Shown here: positions 1-13,100 of the stretch, in pieces
Numbering within the stretch: the stretch's first letter is position 1
How the letters are laid out: every line of letters starts with the position of its first letter
Source of the DNA: Schistocephalus solidus
Lineage: Eukaryota > Platyhelminthes > Cestoda > Diphyllobothriidea > Diphyllobothriidae
Direction of reading: 5' to 3'
DNA: 64,000 bases
Assembly: GCA_017591395.1 (NCBI GenBank)
Contig: WEDG01004283.1
Location: 45,584 to 109,583 of the forward strand
The notes under the pieces: generated by a model
Database searches by the model: none
Told to the model about the DNA's origin: nothing
Seen by the model: only the letters and a program-made list of their open reading frames with translations
Translations under genes and position numbers: made by a program

Positions 1-710
1 TACTCGCGGTCGTTATCCTCATCTTCACTTAATCCCCATGGTTGAAGGAATCGGCCACACTAATATCGCCCGCGTTCCATGTCCGATGAACCTGCAAACA
101 AATGCCGGCTATACAGAAGGGAAATGGTATTGCCACTTCTAACACACAAAGTATTTAAACAATTGATGCTACGACATGGTCGGCAAATGACTAGGATGCT
201 TGCATATGCTAAAAGCATTCATGTAGTGCTGAGAACTCTAGGGTGCTGAGGGAGAACCACTGAGATGAGGTGACTACTACTACCGCGCTGGAAAACACCT
301 TGATATCGTTTGGACGACAGAGGTGTGCGAACAGGTATGCAGGCCTATCGGTAAAGTTTACGGCACTGCAGACAGCGCTGGCCCCAGAGATCGAGAAAAT
401 TTTATTACACAACCCCTCATAGAAACGTCTTAGCGAGGCTCAAGCAAAAGTTGACAACTCAGATCTGATTTTAACATAACTGATGGTGATCCGGTTGCCT
501 CTGCCATTTCCTTCAAATATATGTCACAACAGACCGGTGTCAACGATGAGGTCAAAGACTTCCCCGAAATCAATTCACCTCACCGCTCATGTCTTACCAA
601 AAACGCATTCGGTACTTAAAGGAGTCTCGACAATGCGAAAGACGCCATCAGCTTCTCCTGCCTACTAATGACAGGAAGAGACCAGGATTTATGTAAAAAT
701 TAATAAACAA
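1..710. other. No gene recognised
   Basis: Short open frames occur on both strands but none shows a domain, coding pattern or paired splice sites that I can recognise. It may include the 5' part of the PLE remnant that follows, but I cannot show that. Confidence 0.4.
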
Positions 711-2035
711 ATGTCAAACCACCTGATCATCAAACACACCCGTCACGCGGCAAAGTTCCAGCAGGGTTGTCTCCGTTCCTTAAAACGAAAAGCACAGTTA
801 AAAAGTGACCAAACGATTAGGGGCAAGTTAGTTCAGCGCCTCGGCACAGGACAACAAAGGGCGCTTAATTGGTTGAAAACCCGCGTCGGAATAGTTATTT
901 TGCCTGCTGACAAAGCTCGAGAAACCGTTGTTCTCGACAAGGCGGACTACCGAAACAAAGCCTGGTACTCATAAACTCTCGAAGCCATCGATGTCTCCGG
1001 TCTAAAATCACTGCTGGCGAGTGTGAACAGAACTCGGACTGGGCGAAGGAGGACTAAGGTATTCCACTCGAAAGACTAGTATAAGGCAAAGCCCGCAGAA
1101 GCAGCTGTGACTCCACCCTTCAGTCTTCCAAAATACCCAAGCCAGATGTCCCTCTCTGCGGCCAATTGCCTCCTTCAGAGGCACGCCCACATACGGGCTT
1201 GCAAACCGGGTATGCCAGAAGTTCCAGTTCATAATCACAGGCTCGCAAACAACGATGCACTCAACAGAGCAGTTCCTGGACAAAATGAAGGTGGTCATAA
1301 TTGAACTGAATGAACGCATGGTGTCATTTAATGTCATCTCACTCTTCACGTCTGTACCACAGGCCCTCTCCAGCGGCCAGTTGCGTCAGACAAACGTCGA
1401 GAACGGTAGCGAGCTCTTAGTTCAGGATGTCGTAGAGCTCGTGGGGCACTGACACAAGACATTATTAAGCATTGAAGAGATGCCATATGAACAAATTAAG
1501 GACACCCGGTGAGTTCTCCAATCCCCGAGCTCATTGCTGCGGCGGCTCTCCAAAGGCTCGAAAGAAAACTGCTGGTGGAGTACAACCAAAGATTTAGATT
1601 TGTGCCGTTGGTAACGCTTTTGTCCTCATTGACCAGGACAGGACTGATTACGATAAATAACCACTTAACTTGATCGCGCCCGCTCCACCGTTTCTGACAC
1701 AAGAGAACGTATAGGACAGGACATCCGTTCTTGGATTTGCTCGGCTGCCGCCCAACGGATGGCCAGCCGGCGATAACAGTCCATAAAAATAACTAACACG
1801 CAGCAAACTCACAGTTAAAACAAAAAAACACAAACGAAACTGTGCACGCAAGTTAGACCGGTGGGCGGGAACTGATTGCAACATGCTAGTCATCAAACGG
1901 GACGAGATGAAATTCCTTCGAGAGTTCTTTGGAACCAATGGATATTCATTATCATTTGTTGAAATGAATCAAAGTGCCAGAAAGAAAGCGGAATGAAGAG
2001 ATATTATTACTGCAAAGTTCGTTTTCGAACATGTC
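711..2035 (+). pseudogene. Decayed Penelope-like element (reverse transcriptase)
   Basis: Remnant of a Penelope-like retroelement, whose reverse transcriptase copies element RNA into the genome. The open frame 711-974 carries the typical block VVLDKADY preceded by ILPADKA. Further pieces lie in shifting frames: a LPKxxKPDVPL-like block near 1130-1170, GTPTYGLANR near 1188-1210, MVSFNVISLFTSVP at about 1318-1362, YEQIKDT near 1487, and LDRW/CNML/FLREFFGTNGY at about 1850-1945, which is the usual region just after the RT palm. The catalytic YVDD position reads AVGN near 1600, and there are many stops and at least three frameshifts, so the copy is dead. I could not find the GIY-YIG endonuclease that normally follows. 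Family assignment is from the order and spacing of these blocks. Confidence 0.85.
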
Positions 2036-5000
2036 TACTATCAGCTGGCAAGCCCCACTCCGGCCCCGAACGATATTTTAGCGATGACCGATGGATGATT
2101 TGGCCTGACGGCGACATAGGGTATAGAAACTTTATTTTGCCTCGTGGTCTGCGTTAAGTCCTTTGTTAACCGTACCACTGCTGTGAGGGCTCGGAGGAGT
2201 GAACAGATATCGGTGTTAAAATTGAAGGGACCCTTTCTGTCTATTTCCAATCCTCATTTAACCTTGTGCCTCAATACCATGTGGTGACCTGGGACAGTCA
2301 ATCTTTGAGCATCTATAAATCGATGGGTAACAGGCATTCTGAAATGAGGAGTCGTCTGGGTGAACGCATTGTAGGGTGACGCAAAGAAGTGTTTAAAGTT
2401 CAAAAAACAATGGTAGATAAACAGAAAGGCCAAGGCATCTTTTAAGCTGGCCCTCCCAGTCAGAGTCAAGGGTGTTAATGCATGATACCACGTGAGCCTC
2501 GCAAAGCGTAGCATGCAGTTCTCCAAAGAAGTCGACTCTCGCTTAACACTCGTCACCATGACCTTCTCCGCAACTTTGCTTACTGGTGCGTATTATGAAG
2601 CAAGAGGTCGTAGTGGTGGTGGTGGTGGTGGTGGTGACAATCGTGGACTTTTATAACGCGCGTTTCGCCTTTTTCATTTTCGATAGAAAGGGAGAGGGAC
2701 AATTAAAGTAATGGCAGTGTTTGAAGTCAGCGGTAAACCTTGAATTTTATTGCGACCCTCCTGGTAACCTATCTCGGCAGACATTTTAAGTAGTCGCTTG
2801 ACATTGGACCCTGAGTGAAAGGGGTTTTGCGGTAAAAAATGCGAAATACAAGCGCCCTGGCATGAATAAGGCTAGTTATTTCAACGATAAAAAAAACTGG
2901 GAAAGGTTTCATCTCCTGAATGTATACAATTATCCGTTCTGGGAGTAAAATGCTCGGACGAAATTCTAAGACAGTTACTTTCAGTGCAGTGAAAATTTCC
3001 ACATCAAATACACATGTTATCCCTTAGGAAGGTTCAGAGATGTGTCTCGACAACGGAAGCAAAGGCCCCGCAGGAATACATCTAATGAGAGTTAAATGGC
3101 ATTATTCCTTAACCTTATTGGGGAACAAACCTTAGAAGATGCTTTCAGACACAGTCAAGCCCATACCCCTTCAGAATGATACAAAAATGACGCCTTTGAG
3201 TCTGAGCACCCGAATTGAGGAAACATTAACCAGGAGCTCTCCCCACAGTACTCAGTAGAACCTATTGCCAAAATGAGGAAGCAGTACAGAGAAACCTGGC
3301 CAATTCGCAGATTTTTTTCATTGAGCTTATCGAAAAGATTCGTTAATTATTTTTATTTATTTTTGCAACTAAATGTATCCTTTATGAAAAATGACCTACG
3401 CATTTTCAGCCATTAAAATTAAATGTGCGTGCGGGAACACGTGGATGCCTTGATTAATTTACAATTTTTTAAATTAACAACTATAGGCGTGTTCACGGGT
3501 AGCTGCAAGTCATATATTTTTCAGTATAATATTGTAAGATGACTTTAAAGAAATAGTAAAGAGTTTTAGGATTATATTCTAAGGTATCTGTGCTGTTTAC
3601 CCATTAAAATAGGCAATTATAAGGGTTTTACAGAGGTCTCGAGTATTGACAAATTTAAGCTTTTGGTGGATAGCTGTGATACCGTGAATATCGAGAGTCG
3701 ACCGTACTTACGAGCGGAGAATATAAATGAAGTTTGATTACTATACCTCTGCGCGCTGGGTCCTCATGAAGTCTCAGCCAATCGCAGCCATCCCCCAGTG
3801 AGCCTTTTTATCGTTTTAGGTGTTTATCAGTAGTTAGTTATTTTCCTTAACCTTAATACAGTCTTCTTTTAATACAAAGCCTTATATAACACCTAACTAC
3901 CGACTTTCTCGTTCGTACAATAACGCATAACTGGGGAGCTCTTTGAGGCAGTTGCTCATTTAAATTATTCGGAACGGCCCGCTTAATTGGACATTTGGCT
4001 TATCCGTGGCACAAGTCCACTTCTCAGTGAGGAATTCGTCATTTAACTGCTCAATCCATGGTCTTTAGGTTGCATATGACACTTGTGTCTCGGTTGATAT
4101 TTTTGTTCACGATACAGTTGCGCTGGACAAAGACCAACTAACAATCATATTGGCCTTAGATGAACTTCCACTTCGGATTGAATGGCACTGCCTGACATTC
4201 CCTGGGTGGTAGTTGCTGTTCGTCGCCTCCTGCGTTCAAAATCGCAGAAACTGCTCGCCTCGCGTCGTTTTGAGAGTCAACATTTGCTTCCTCGCAACCT
4301 CTGTTACATTCTGACTAGGTATGTACCGGGGTTTGGGGGTCACTATATTTACAAACCACTTCCACGGAAACGCAATTTTGTAACTTTACTTCACACTCTC
4401 CCAGCGAAAAATGAATACTGGTAGCAAAGATCCATGGAGGCCGGGCCAGAATCCTAACGAAGGGTGGGATCTGTACAAAATAAAACAATTTCCTCGATGA
4501 AAGGGATTAAGAACGATCACTTACAGAAGTCAGAATCCGTCAGCTAGTAGGACATCCAGCCCACGTGCTGAGGTGGGTAGACTAGAGTACGGACTAGCGG
4601 GTACACTTTGAAGTTGAAAAAACTTCAGGTCAGAGGGCTAAGACAACGCATTCACGTTTGACAGTGTGCACGTGCCTAGTTTGATCGAATGCCCGCGTGA
4701 CGCAAGGTGATTAGCTTTCGATACGGAGTAAACCTACGTACGGCTGCCACTCCTAACGGATTTAGATGTAGCTTTTCAGCATTTAATATTCGTTCACTGA
4801 AAAGACGGCAGCGTCACCAGACTTTGAAAAAAGTATCCGTTTTCCCAGCGAAAATCTTATAAAAACTAGAAAAGGTGACGCTTGCTTAAGAATACGCACT
4901 TGGTTAAGTAACTGTGTTGAAGAAGGCTGGAAACGAAAGTGCGTGGTACGACGCATAGGAAGTAGAAATGTATTTGTACCTCCAAGCGATGCTCCCGGAC

Positions 5001-6955
5001 TCAACCCTGGATTGAAGCTTCAGGCCTCTATTGACACAACAAATTCGGTTAACTAGTGACGTAAACGAAACCGGGAACTTGTCAAAGTTGGTGTAAAGAG
5101 AACTCGCTCATAACAAGGAATGTTCCGCCAGCAAAACAGTTAGCTAAGTAAAAAAGATCCAAAAATTCCAGTATGATTTAGGATCCTCAGTCTTTCAAGT
5201 AGCGTCCCATTATAAATATTCTTTGGGAATATCCACATGCGTAAAAAGAACCAGTCAGGCTCACTGGAAAGCACGTGTTCTTGCCCTACTGTGTACTGCT
5301 GGCTCGTAGCAGGGCACGCTCTCGACAGCGATTCGTAGTTGGCTGCAACCATAGGCATTCTTAGAACCTAATTGATCCGTGTCTGTGAGGCGTTGCCCGA
5401 ATATCCTAGTCTTTTCTTCTCAAAGCAGATTGGACAGAATGCTAAAGGGATAGCATAAATACAAGAAAGTTTTTGATGAAAATGACTTGCGAATTCCATT
5501 ACATTTTGTTATGGGCGATCGTGTATGTTTCTATGCCGTGTTGGCGATTTGGGACAACAGTCCAACATAAATACGGTTAGATTGGTTGAAAAAAATGTAA
5601 ACCACAGGAAATAAGACATGCAGTTTTAGATCCACATCAGGGAAAAGATCGCAAGCATTGTTGAAAAGTGCTAGTCCTGAGGACGCCACTGTGCATACCG
5701 AAGTCTCTTGAATTCTAGGACAAGTGACTGCTCCTTCCAATTTGCATAACTTCAGTTTCCTTACCGATGCCGACATCACTGCGAATAAGGGAGAGGCGCG
5801 CTAGCAAATTCAACATTAAAATCAACAAAATCAGTCAAGTTGTCCGTCATTTGTAATCGAACAGTAAACCCGAAACGTACTACCTAAAATCTCTGTACTT
5901 TATCTAGGATTCCTAGCAAGGCCCTACATGATTCTTAGGAAGTTAGATAGCAGATAGAGCCATCGGTTATTTATAAACCCCCAGCTAAAATGCCAAACGA
6001 ATGAACCAGCACATACCTATAGAAGCTATGTCAGGCGTGTGAATTCATTCGTTTTCTATAGTCTACTCGTGCACCACAGCTTCCAAATGTAGCAGCTATG
6101 TCGGCTTGGCACCTGAACTCGGAGACAGGAGGAATTCTCTGACTGCTGAAACCTTTCTGTTCATTTCTTAGGTTTTATCATGATCTCATGTGTTAACCAT
6201 AATGCTCTAGTGCGCATATCACCAGAATAGGCAGTAGGTAGCGTCGTAGTGGCCCGACTCCGTGCGCATGCTGCACCCTGAACCTCTCGTGACTACATGC
6301 CCATGCGCATCAGTGGCCGTCTGGTACTCGCCAATCAGCTTCAGGGCTGACTCACACATGACCTCGCTGAGGGCCCTGTGACGACTCCGCACGGTCTCAC
6401 ACTGAGGCCGCCGCTTTCCGCCGCCGTATCCAAGAGTTTTGCACAGGATCCACTATCCTCCCAACTGGACTCCCACTTATTCTCTCCTACGAAACGTGGG
6501 CGTGACGGTCGTAGCACCTGGGGTCTCCATAAAAACTAATGCTGCGATTGCTTATTTAATGAAAAGTGATGACGTGAATCCAGATGACCGTCTTGGGACA
6601 CCAAACACTTTGTGCAGTTGATGTGTTCACCCAGTTCGTACTGGAAAACATTTTGGCTAATCAGAATATGTTTCTATGTAAGTTATGAGGGAGAATGTTT
6701 ACATTCTTAATTTAGAATTTTTTTGGGTTAATAGCTGTCGTAGAACAAGTTTGCGCATCGACGTGTATTTTTTACAAGAAGTGAGCAATGAAAAGTGAGG
6801 AGTTTTTTCAAACTGTCACGTAGTTGGAAATTGATCGTTTGCTTTGCGTAGGTCTGGTGAAGCAGGAACGTGAATAAACAGGTTGTTTTCAAAAAACCAT
6901 AAGTTTTTTAGATGTTAAAACTTGAGATTCGTAAATCTGTGATTTTATGCTCCAT
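2036..6955. other. Long stretch without recognised gene
   Basis: About 4.9 kb with only short open frames on both strands. No domain, no exon with convincing flanking splice sites, and no recognisable transposon protein was seen. A GC-rich patch at about 6240-6430 stands out from the AT-rich surroundings and may be an old SINE-like insertion, but I could not align it to the other copies. Confidence 0.4.
2613..2636 (+). repeat. (GTG)8 microsatellite
   Basis: Eight perfect GTG trinucleotides in a row. No reading frame around it looks coding. Confidence 0.95.
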
Positions 6956-6958
6956 AAA

Positions 6959-7900
6959 GCAGCACTAACGCATACATGCAATACTTTTTTTAAAGTAAAA
7001 TGGCTTCAAAAATAACAAAAAGTGAATTATTGCAGCTGCGGCAAAACATTATCCATATTATCCGGGAGGCGAATAAGTGGAACAAATGGACCAATTTTTT
7101 CCATGAATTTACCTGGAGAAAATTAAGCACACTGCTATTCTTAGACAAAAGACCCTATGAAAGCACTTTTTAAAGAGATAATCTCTTCGGAGTATTTAAG
7201 TTGATCAAGGGAATAGTCGTTACAGTACTTCGTCATAGACGTTCACTTTTTTGGCGTTTGTCACGTTCAGGTTAATCTACAAAATATGGTACAAACTTCT
7301 GCCTGCACAAAAAACACCCAAGAACTTACTATTTCGGTAAATGCTTTCAGTAAATATCGTACATTTAAGGCTTTATAATAAGGACAGTATTGAGCTTATC
7401 GTTTGATAGCCACTTGGGAACACTGGAAGATTCACAGTAATCACTGACATTTCAAGGACATCCTGAAACTCAGCGCTCTCCTGCCACCAGAAAACACATA
7501 ATACTTTTGCTACTTGCAGATGGTAGTCTTACAAGTACGTGTGCTAATTTCATTCCATTTTAGTCGTAGTTTGGCCTCTCGACATGTGACTTGATGAAAA
7601 CTACTACTCCTGTGACATTCCTATCAGTGAAATAAAGCGCAACTCTCTTTAATTTAATCAACCCATTTCGAACCATTTGAAGATGGCAAACTTGAACCGA
7701 ATTCTCGTGAAACCATTTTGGAATGTATATTTTAATTTTAACAACTGGATAACTGCTGTACGTCTTTCTTGGGGGCTAATTAATTCACTAGTTTCAAATT
7801 TTGTTCTACTTATGTCATTGTATCTACTCAGTTATTTGCATAGGTAGTTTTCACATACTTCTAGAACGTAATTTTCCTCGTTTGGCACGAATATTGGCTT
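6959..7900 (+). repeat. Dispersed repeat family A, copy 1
   Basis: The segment aligns by eye with 25195-25640 plus 26405-26970. Shared anchors in the same order include GCACTTTTTAAAG, TTGATCAAGGG, TCGGTAAATGCTTTCAG, CCTGTGACATKCCT and TTATTTGCA. The order and spacing match, except that the second copy has about 770 extra bases in the middle. No protein is recognised in it and no terminal repeats were found, so its class (DNA transposon, LINE tail or SINE-like) is unknown. Confidence 0.6.
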
Positions 7901-7907
7901 TTTCATT

Positions 7908-7975
7908 TCCCTAGAGCCAGAAACGGCCATTCCAGGCCCCATTTTCTTTGTCGGTCCTGGTATTAAGCCGCTGAG
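7908..7975 (+). repeat. tRNA-SINE family, 3' tail fragment
   Basis: Contains AGCCAGAAACGGCCATTCCAG followed by a CTTTGTCGGTC run. The same string occurs at 28783-28858, and its first part occurs in reverse orientation at 20090-20120 directly behind a tRNA-like head. It is therefore read as the tail of that SINE family; the head is missing here. Confidence 0.6.
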
Positions 7976-9941
7976 CAGCTGCTAGCGCGGCTCGAGGGAG
8001 ACCAAAGACCCAACGAAATGGTTATGTCCCGTAACGCAAAACATCATTACCTCCCGTGAGACGCGCCATATGTTGCTGCTCGACTCAAACTGTGTGTGCA
8101 CGCGCAAGTCATTTAACAGCCTTTATCCAACTATATACAGTAACTTCCCCGCAAAACTCGTGTCTGCTACTTAGCATTGAACTCCACCTTCCGTAATCCT
8201 AACCAACCCTCTGGCTGATTGCAAGATTTCCAAACTACCTTCTCCTCCATCGCGGAGGAAAGGGGTGTTTACAACGGTGGTTTATACAATCGCCCGACTT
8301 GAAAAAAGTAAAACGACGGCATCAAGAGGAATCCGTGATACCGAGGCAGCTCGATTGACGGGCCGCGCCATGATGAGTCCGACATTTGTCACACACTAGA
8401 GCCAAGTAAGCAGCTTTTTATGGCCTTTAAAAACAGCTTGCGAGACTAGGATATTAACGGACAAGAGGCTGGAACTAATTAATCTGCAGCGGGGAGGCAC
8501 TTCCGCCAACAGGACGCGGGATGGTGGAAGTTTGAGGTGGATCCAAAACATACTGGAAATAATCCCTTGAGTCGTTTCCGGCCTGATTTGAATGGGCAAG
8601 GACCCAGTGAGAACCTCGCCCATATAATGAAATGAAATTAGATCGGAGAGTAGTGGAGTTCGGTCAGCTGGGCCACTGACTAATTAGAAAAGTCTCTTAT
8701 TTTCGGTCAGAATTTAAAACCATAAAAAGATTGTAAGTATTGCCGCGAATTTACCTCATTCATTAGGGTCACCACTCTATTGAATGTGCCAATTTGTGCT
8801 TAAACTAAACGACGTCGAGGGAGTAGTTGCATTCTGAACAGACAAGAAAACGAGCGGTCATTCGTAGGTTTGGTCACGTAGCCTGTTGCCAGCTTGCCAA
8901 CGCACGGGGTTAAATAAGAATGCTGGAGATGCCGGTAAAGGTGCTGACGCGTCATTCGGCAGTTAAAATCCTCACAGGTGTTCGTGTGGCGAAAAGCGAG
9001 AAAGTGACCTGACTGCAGACATTGGGCTGGTTAGTAAGTTCTGCTAAAAGAAAGGACACTCGGACAACCTCTGCTTTCTTAATTAAACTACCAGTCAAAC
9101 GCAAGATGTGAACCTCGACACAGACGTGATGACCTCTACAGCCTTGGCACAATAGACGGACAGTCTCCTGCTTGGGGCTCCAGTCTACAACATCCACTGG
9201 CGGTCAGCTGAGCAAGTAAAGATACCGTGAGGATACCGACCAGTCTTAAGATTCCATTTTCGATGGGCCAATGAAGGAAGTCACCTAGAGCACGCGCGAC
9301 AAATACACTAGTCCAGTTTTGGTTTTATCAAGCTTAGAAGACGCGCTGAAGCTATTCCATCTGGTCACACGTGCAAGTAGATAGCAAAACTGAACTTAAA
9401 ACTTTCAAGCATAGCGGAGTCACTATCCTGCCCGTGCCATATAGTGTCTTGGTCGGAAGTGGGCACCTGATCGTGAATGCGTTTCCAAAGGGACGGACAT
9501 CCAGTGATGGGAAAAATTACCGAAAAACTAGCACATAAGGTCCTAAGAAATAAGAGAGGCATTCCCGGGGTTGCCACCTTGCTGAAACTTGGATTTGAAA
9601 CACCACTGTCTGTCTAATTTGAATTCTGATACGAGCAAGTAAATAGGAGCGCAGCAACCACTAAACGCTGGCTTCCAGAAGGCGTGTGGTTTCGCCCGTA
9701 GTTTCAGACAGTTGATCGAAAACCGGGCTGCCAAAGCCGGTCTCGCACGCGCGCCCGGCAGGATAGGGAAAAACCTAAAACAGTACTCGAAATGCCCACC
9801 CATTTTAGAACAGCAGTTCTCTTTTCGTGTCTTATTTCGCTGAATAAAATTGTGAGAGCCAAATAGGCAGACAGGGAAGGGGGGAGGAGAGATTTGAAAT
9901 ACAAAACTTTACAGAGGCGGGACACCAGGTCGATAAGCGTG
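7976..9941. other. 3' flank of the AGGF1-like gene, no gene recognised
   Basis: Lies downstream of the AGGF1-like stop codon on the minus strand, so it should hold the 3' UTR. I did not find a clear AATAAA (seen as TTTATT on the plus strand) within about 1 kb of the stop. No other coding feature is supported. Confidence 0.4.
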
Positions 9942-10121
9942 CTACGGGCAACGCCTAGCCGATTCGTTCTCCTCCAGGCGGCGATAGCGTTCGCGAGTTG
10001 TAGCCAAGACGCGCGCCTGTCGGAGCTCCGAGGGTGTGGCGTCCAGGGCAGCGAGTTCAGAGCCCAGGGCGGAGGCTGACCCAAGGCCCGCGTGAGCGTT
10101 AAGTCGCATGTTTACTGAAAC
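9942..10121 (-). CDS. AGGF1-like exon 10 (last)
   Basis: Codes the end of the G-patch (NMRLNAHAGLGS) and a basic C-terminal tail ending ARRCP, then TAG. The acceptor is a clear CTCCTCGCTGCAG at 10122-10134. The tail after the G-patch is about 45 residues. Confidence 0.9.
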   Translation of the reverse strand, partial: VSVNMRLNAHAGLGSASALGSELAALDATPSELRQARVLATTRERYRRLEENESARRCP

Positions 10122-13100
10122 CTGCAGCGAGGAGGAAAGGCGGTCATATCGCATAAGTCAATTTTTGAAGATATCTCGTCTCACGAGAGGTCCACGATCT
10201 CGCCAATGCCTTTAGACGGTTCCCGGGTGAGGGTGGAAACTAGCAAGAAGCAGACTTCTTCGCCCGGTGTTTATGTAGGGCAGCTAACTGGAACGAAACA
10301 GCTCATACAACTGGAGGATGGATGTTTAAAAAGGGGGAATGGATCCACTCTTAAAGAGCAAGCAGACTTATTAAGTCTACGTCACCATGACGTATTTTTT
10401 ACACCTGCATGTCAGAGCAGTACGAAACTTAGACTAGTTGAGCATAAAGTGGACTGAGACGTAACTTTCTGCTGATATTTGCATTTATGCAGAGTACACT
10501 TCAGGATTCAAAAGAAGCGGGCATGAGATTGTAGTTTAGTAATACAGGCCCTGAGGTCCAGCATCACATATATTTTAATGAAACACTATGAAGACCACGC
10601 AAAAGGACAGGAAAGTATATGCATTTAAAAGGACTAAGCTGAAAGCAAACGAGGTGACTTGCGCTTTGCACTGCATCTAACGCACTCTTTTTTCCCTCAT
10701 CGCCCGTGTCCGCTGTCACACTGATGGAACAATAAACATTTTGCCATCTAAGTCATTGTGCGTCAGCTTCTTCGTTTAAGAGATCCTGTAGCTGTACCCG
10801 CTATGAAGAGGCAAGGAAGATTTCAAACGAGCAATGCTTGAGAGTAAAATTTAATGGATGAAACGGATGAGGATAATTATTCAAACCGCAGGTGCTTGTC
10901 TTTGTTTCGATTGAAACCTCGTTTCATTACTGAACGTGTGGATAATTGGGTTAACAGTCCTGAATCACAACTCCTTTCGATAATCGTTCCTGGTAAGGTT
11001 TCGGGACTGGCTCATGTTCATCTCAAAAGAATACTGAGAAAAAGAGAGCTGAAATCAAGTGATTTTATTGTCACGATTCTTTCACGTCCTCAGAAATTGC
11101 GGACTTGAAGTAAATTGTTAAAGACAAACCTTATCAACTTCCGAAGAGAACCTGAAGAGGCTTCTGCCGAAGAACTTACTCTTCGTCCACACAAATTTTT
11201 GAGGAAAGTAAAAAGTTTGACATAAGAAACTGCGGTATGTCAGGAAGTACAAACGGAGCGCCGAAGAACCCAACTCACCGCAGCTGCGTCATGCAACGGC
11301 ATACAATTGGCGAAGCATGTGTCTTGACTTTTTGATAGGAGCCATACTAAAAATGTGGCAAATCACACATATTACTGACTGCCTATCGGCAGCTTGTAAA
11401 TATTACAGAAGCTGGTGGAGTTCAGCTCAAATATTCCTACCATCCTTCTGGAGCCTGTACCAGAATATATACGGGGATCACTATGGAACCCAGTGATGAA
11501 CTGAAACCCTCGCAGCTGCGTCATGTAAGGGCACAACATCGATGATAAATGTGTCTGGCCTTCTAGATACTACCCGCGCTGCAATTATGACAAACGATTC
11601 AAGCTTACCCTTTCACTCACACCTCTTAAAGAAAACGAATGTTTGTGCTACCCGGCAACGAAATACTGTACGACCCTTATAACGAACGTAATCAATAGGC
11701 AGGCTTGCAATGCGAGAATGGGGGTGGGACCGTTTAAAGGACGAAAAAGAGCGGTAGTGTTGTCAATTAGAAGAAATGCATATGCTCACCGTCATCGGTC
11801 CAGTGAGATGGGTTTTAGTAATGAATTAGACCCTATTACACGCCTACCTAAATCGATTCGGTGTGTTTGTTAGGGTAAACATTGGTTGCAGAGCTAGTAC
11901 GGTCCCACAAGCATTCGTTGCCCAAGTACTTAGCCGACGAATTTGCGATCACAGGGTCAGGGAATTGGTGCGGTGACCTCTTCAATGCCACTGAACACCA
12001 TTTTACAGGGTGAGAGGTTGAAAGTATTGCAAAAAACAAACGGTCTGTATTTTAAGCATGCTCCCAATCAAAGGTGTTGGTCAAGAGCCTAGACAAGTGC
12101 CTCGCCAAGTTTGCTGCTAATTCACGCTGGTGGCATACAATTCAACAGACCGAAGTTGGAACTTCAAATCATAGGCAATTGATTTCGAATTCACACATTA
12201 AGTTCTGATGAGAACATAGCGAAAAGGTTGGAGCTAAAAAGATTAAGGAGCTCTTTGTTTATTAGAGTAAAAGAAAAGCAAAAGTATCTTTGCTGTTCAA
12301 CCGACTCCGACTGCTGAAGTTATGCAACAGCCTCTATGGATAAGTATACTACCGGACAAAGCCACCGGGAAAATATGCATCTAAACAATTGCCACATTCA
12401 AAGTTCATGCAGCCGATGCAAGCGGGATAGCCTTAAAATGAGGGAGAAGAGTGTGCATTAATGACTGAAAGGACTCACCGGTTCGGTAATTCCACTACCG
12501 GCCTTGCCAAGACCCTCACCGCGACTCCAGCCCATCTTGGCTAGGAGACGAGAACCCACGTTCTGTTCATCGATTGGCGTAAATACACTGGCTGGAGTAG
12601 GTCGAAAGGCGGATGTTGCCCCGGCGTAATCCGCAGCGCTGGCCTCGCTGCCTTCTAGTTTTTCAGCTAGGCGACGCCTCGCGGCCCGGTCTTGGTAGTT
12701 CTCATTGGTTGGCACTGGTTTCCGTGATCTAGGACCCTAAAGACGGGAGAGGCAGGCGTCAAAAAGTGAAAGCTGTCGACTCCGACTGGGTTCAAACGGA
12801 TTTGAAAGAAGTAGAATCTACAAGAGGCCCTCTGAGCGAACTCGCTTAACTGGAGCAAGGTATTAGACGTAAAGGAGAGAATGACACCCAAGGTTGTGTT
12901 TTCCGAGAACAAACATTTGAGCTCTTTTGCTGCTTTCGAATATTCTAACGAGGACGACCATAAACCCAAGAAGTCATTGTACCCTTGTTAACCTGGATGT
13001 GAGCTGTTTAGTGTTTACAGGTGGCATATAGCAAAACGACCTTCAGTGAAGTTCAGCTGCGGAGTAAGCTGGTCCTGGGATCTGACGACGATGAATTCGC

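Noticed and set aside
2041..2559. GIY-YIG endonuclease of the first PLE
   Set aside because: The position is right, but no frame on either strand shows the nuclease motif; the open frames there are on the minus strand and unrelated.
8900..9941. Poly(A) signal of the AGGF1-like gene
   Set aside because: No TTTATT on the plus strand within reach; the AATAAA visible near 9843 is on the wrong strand.
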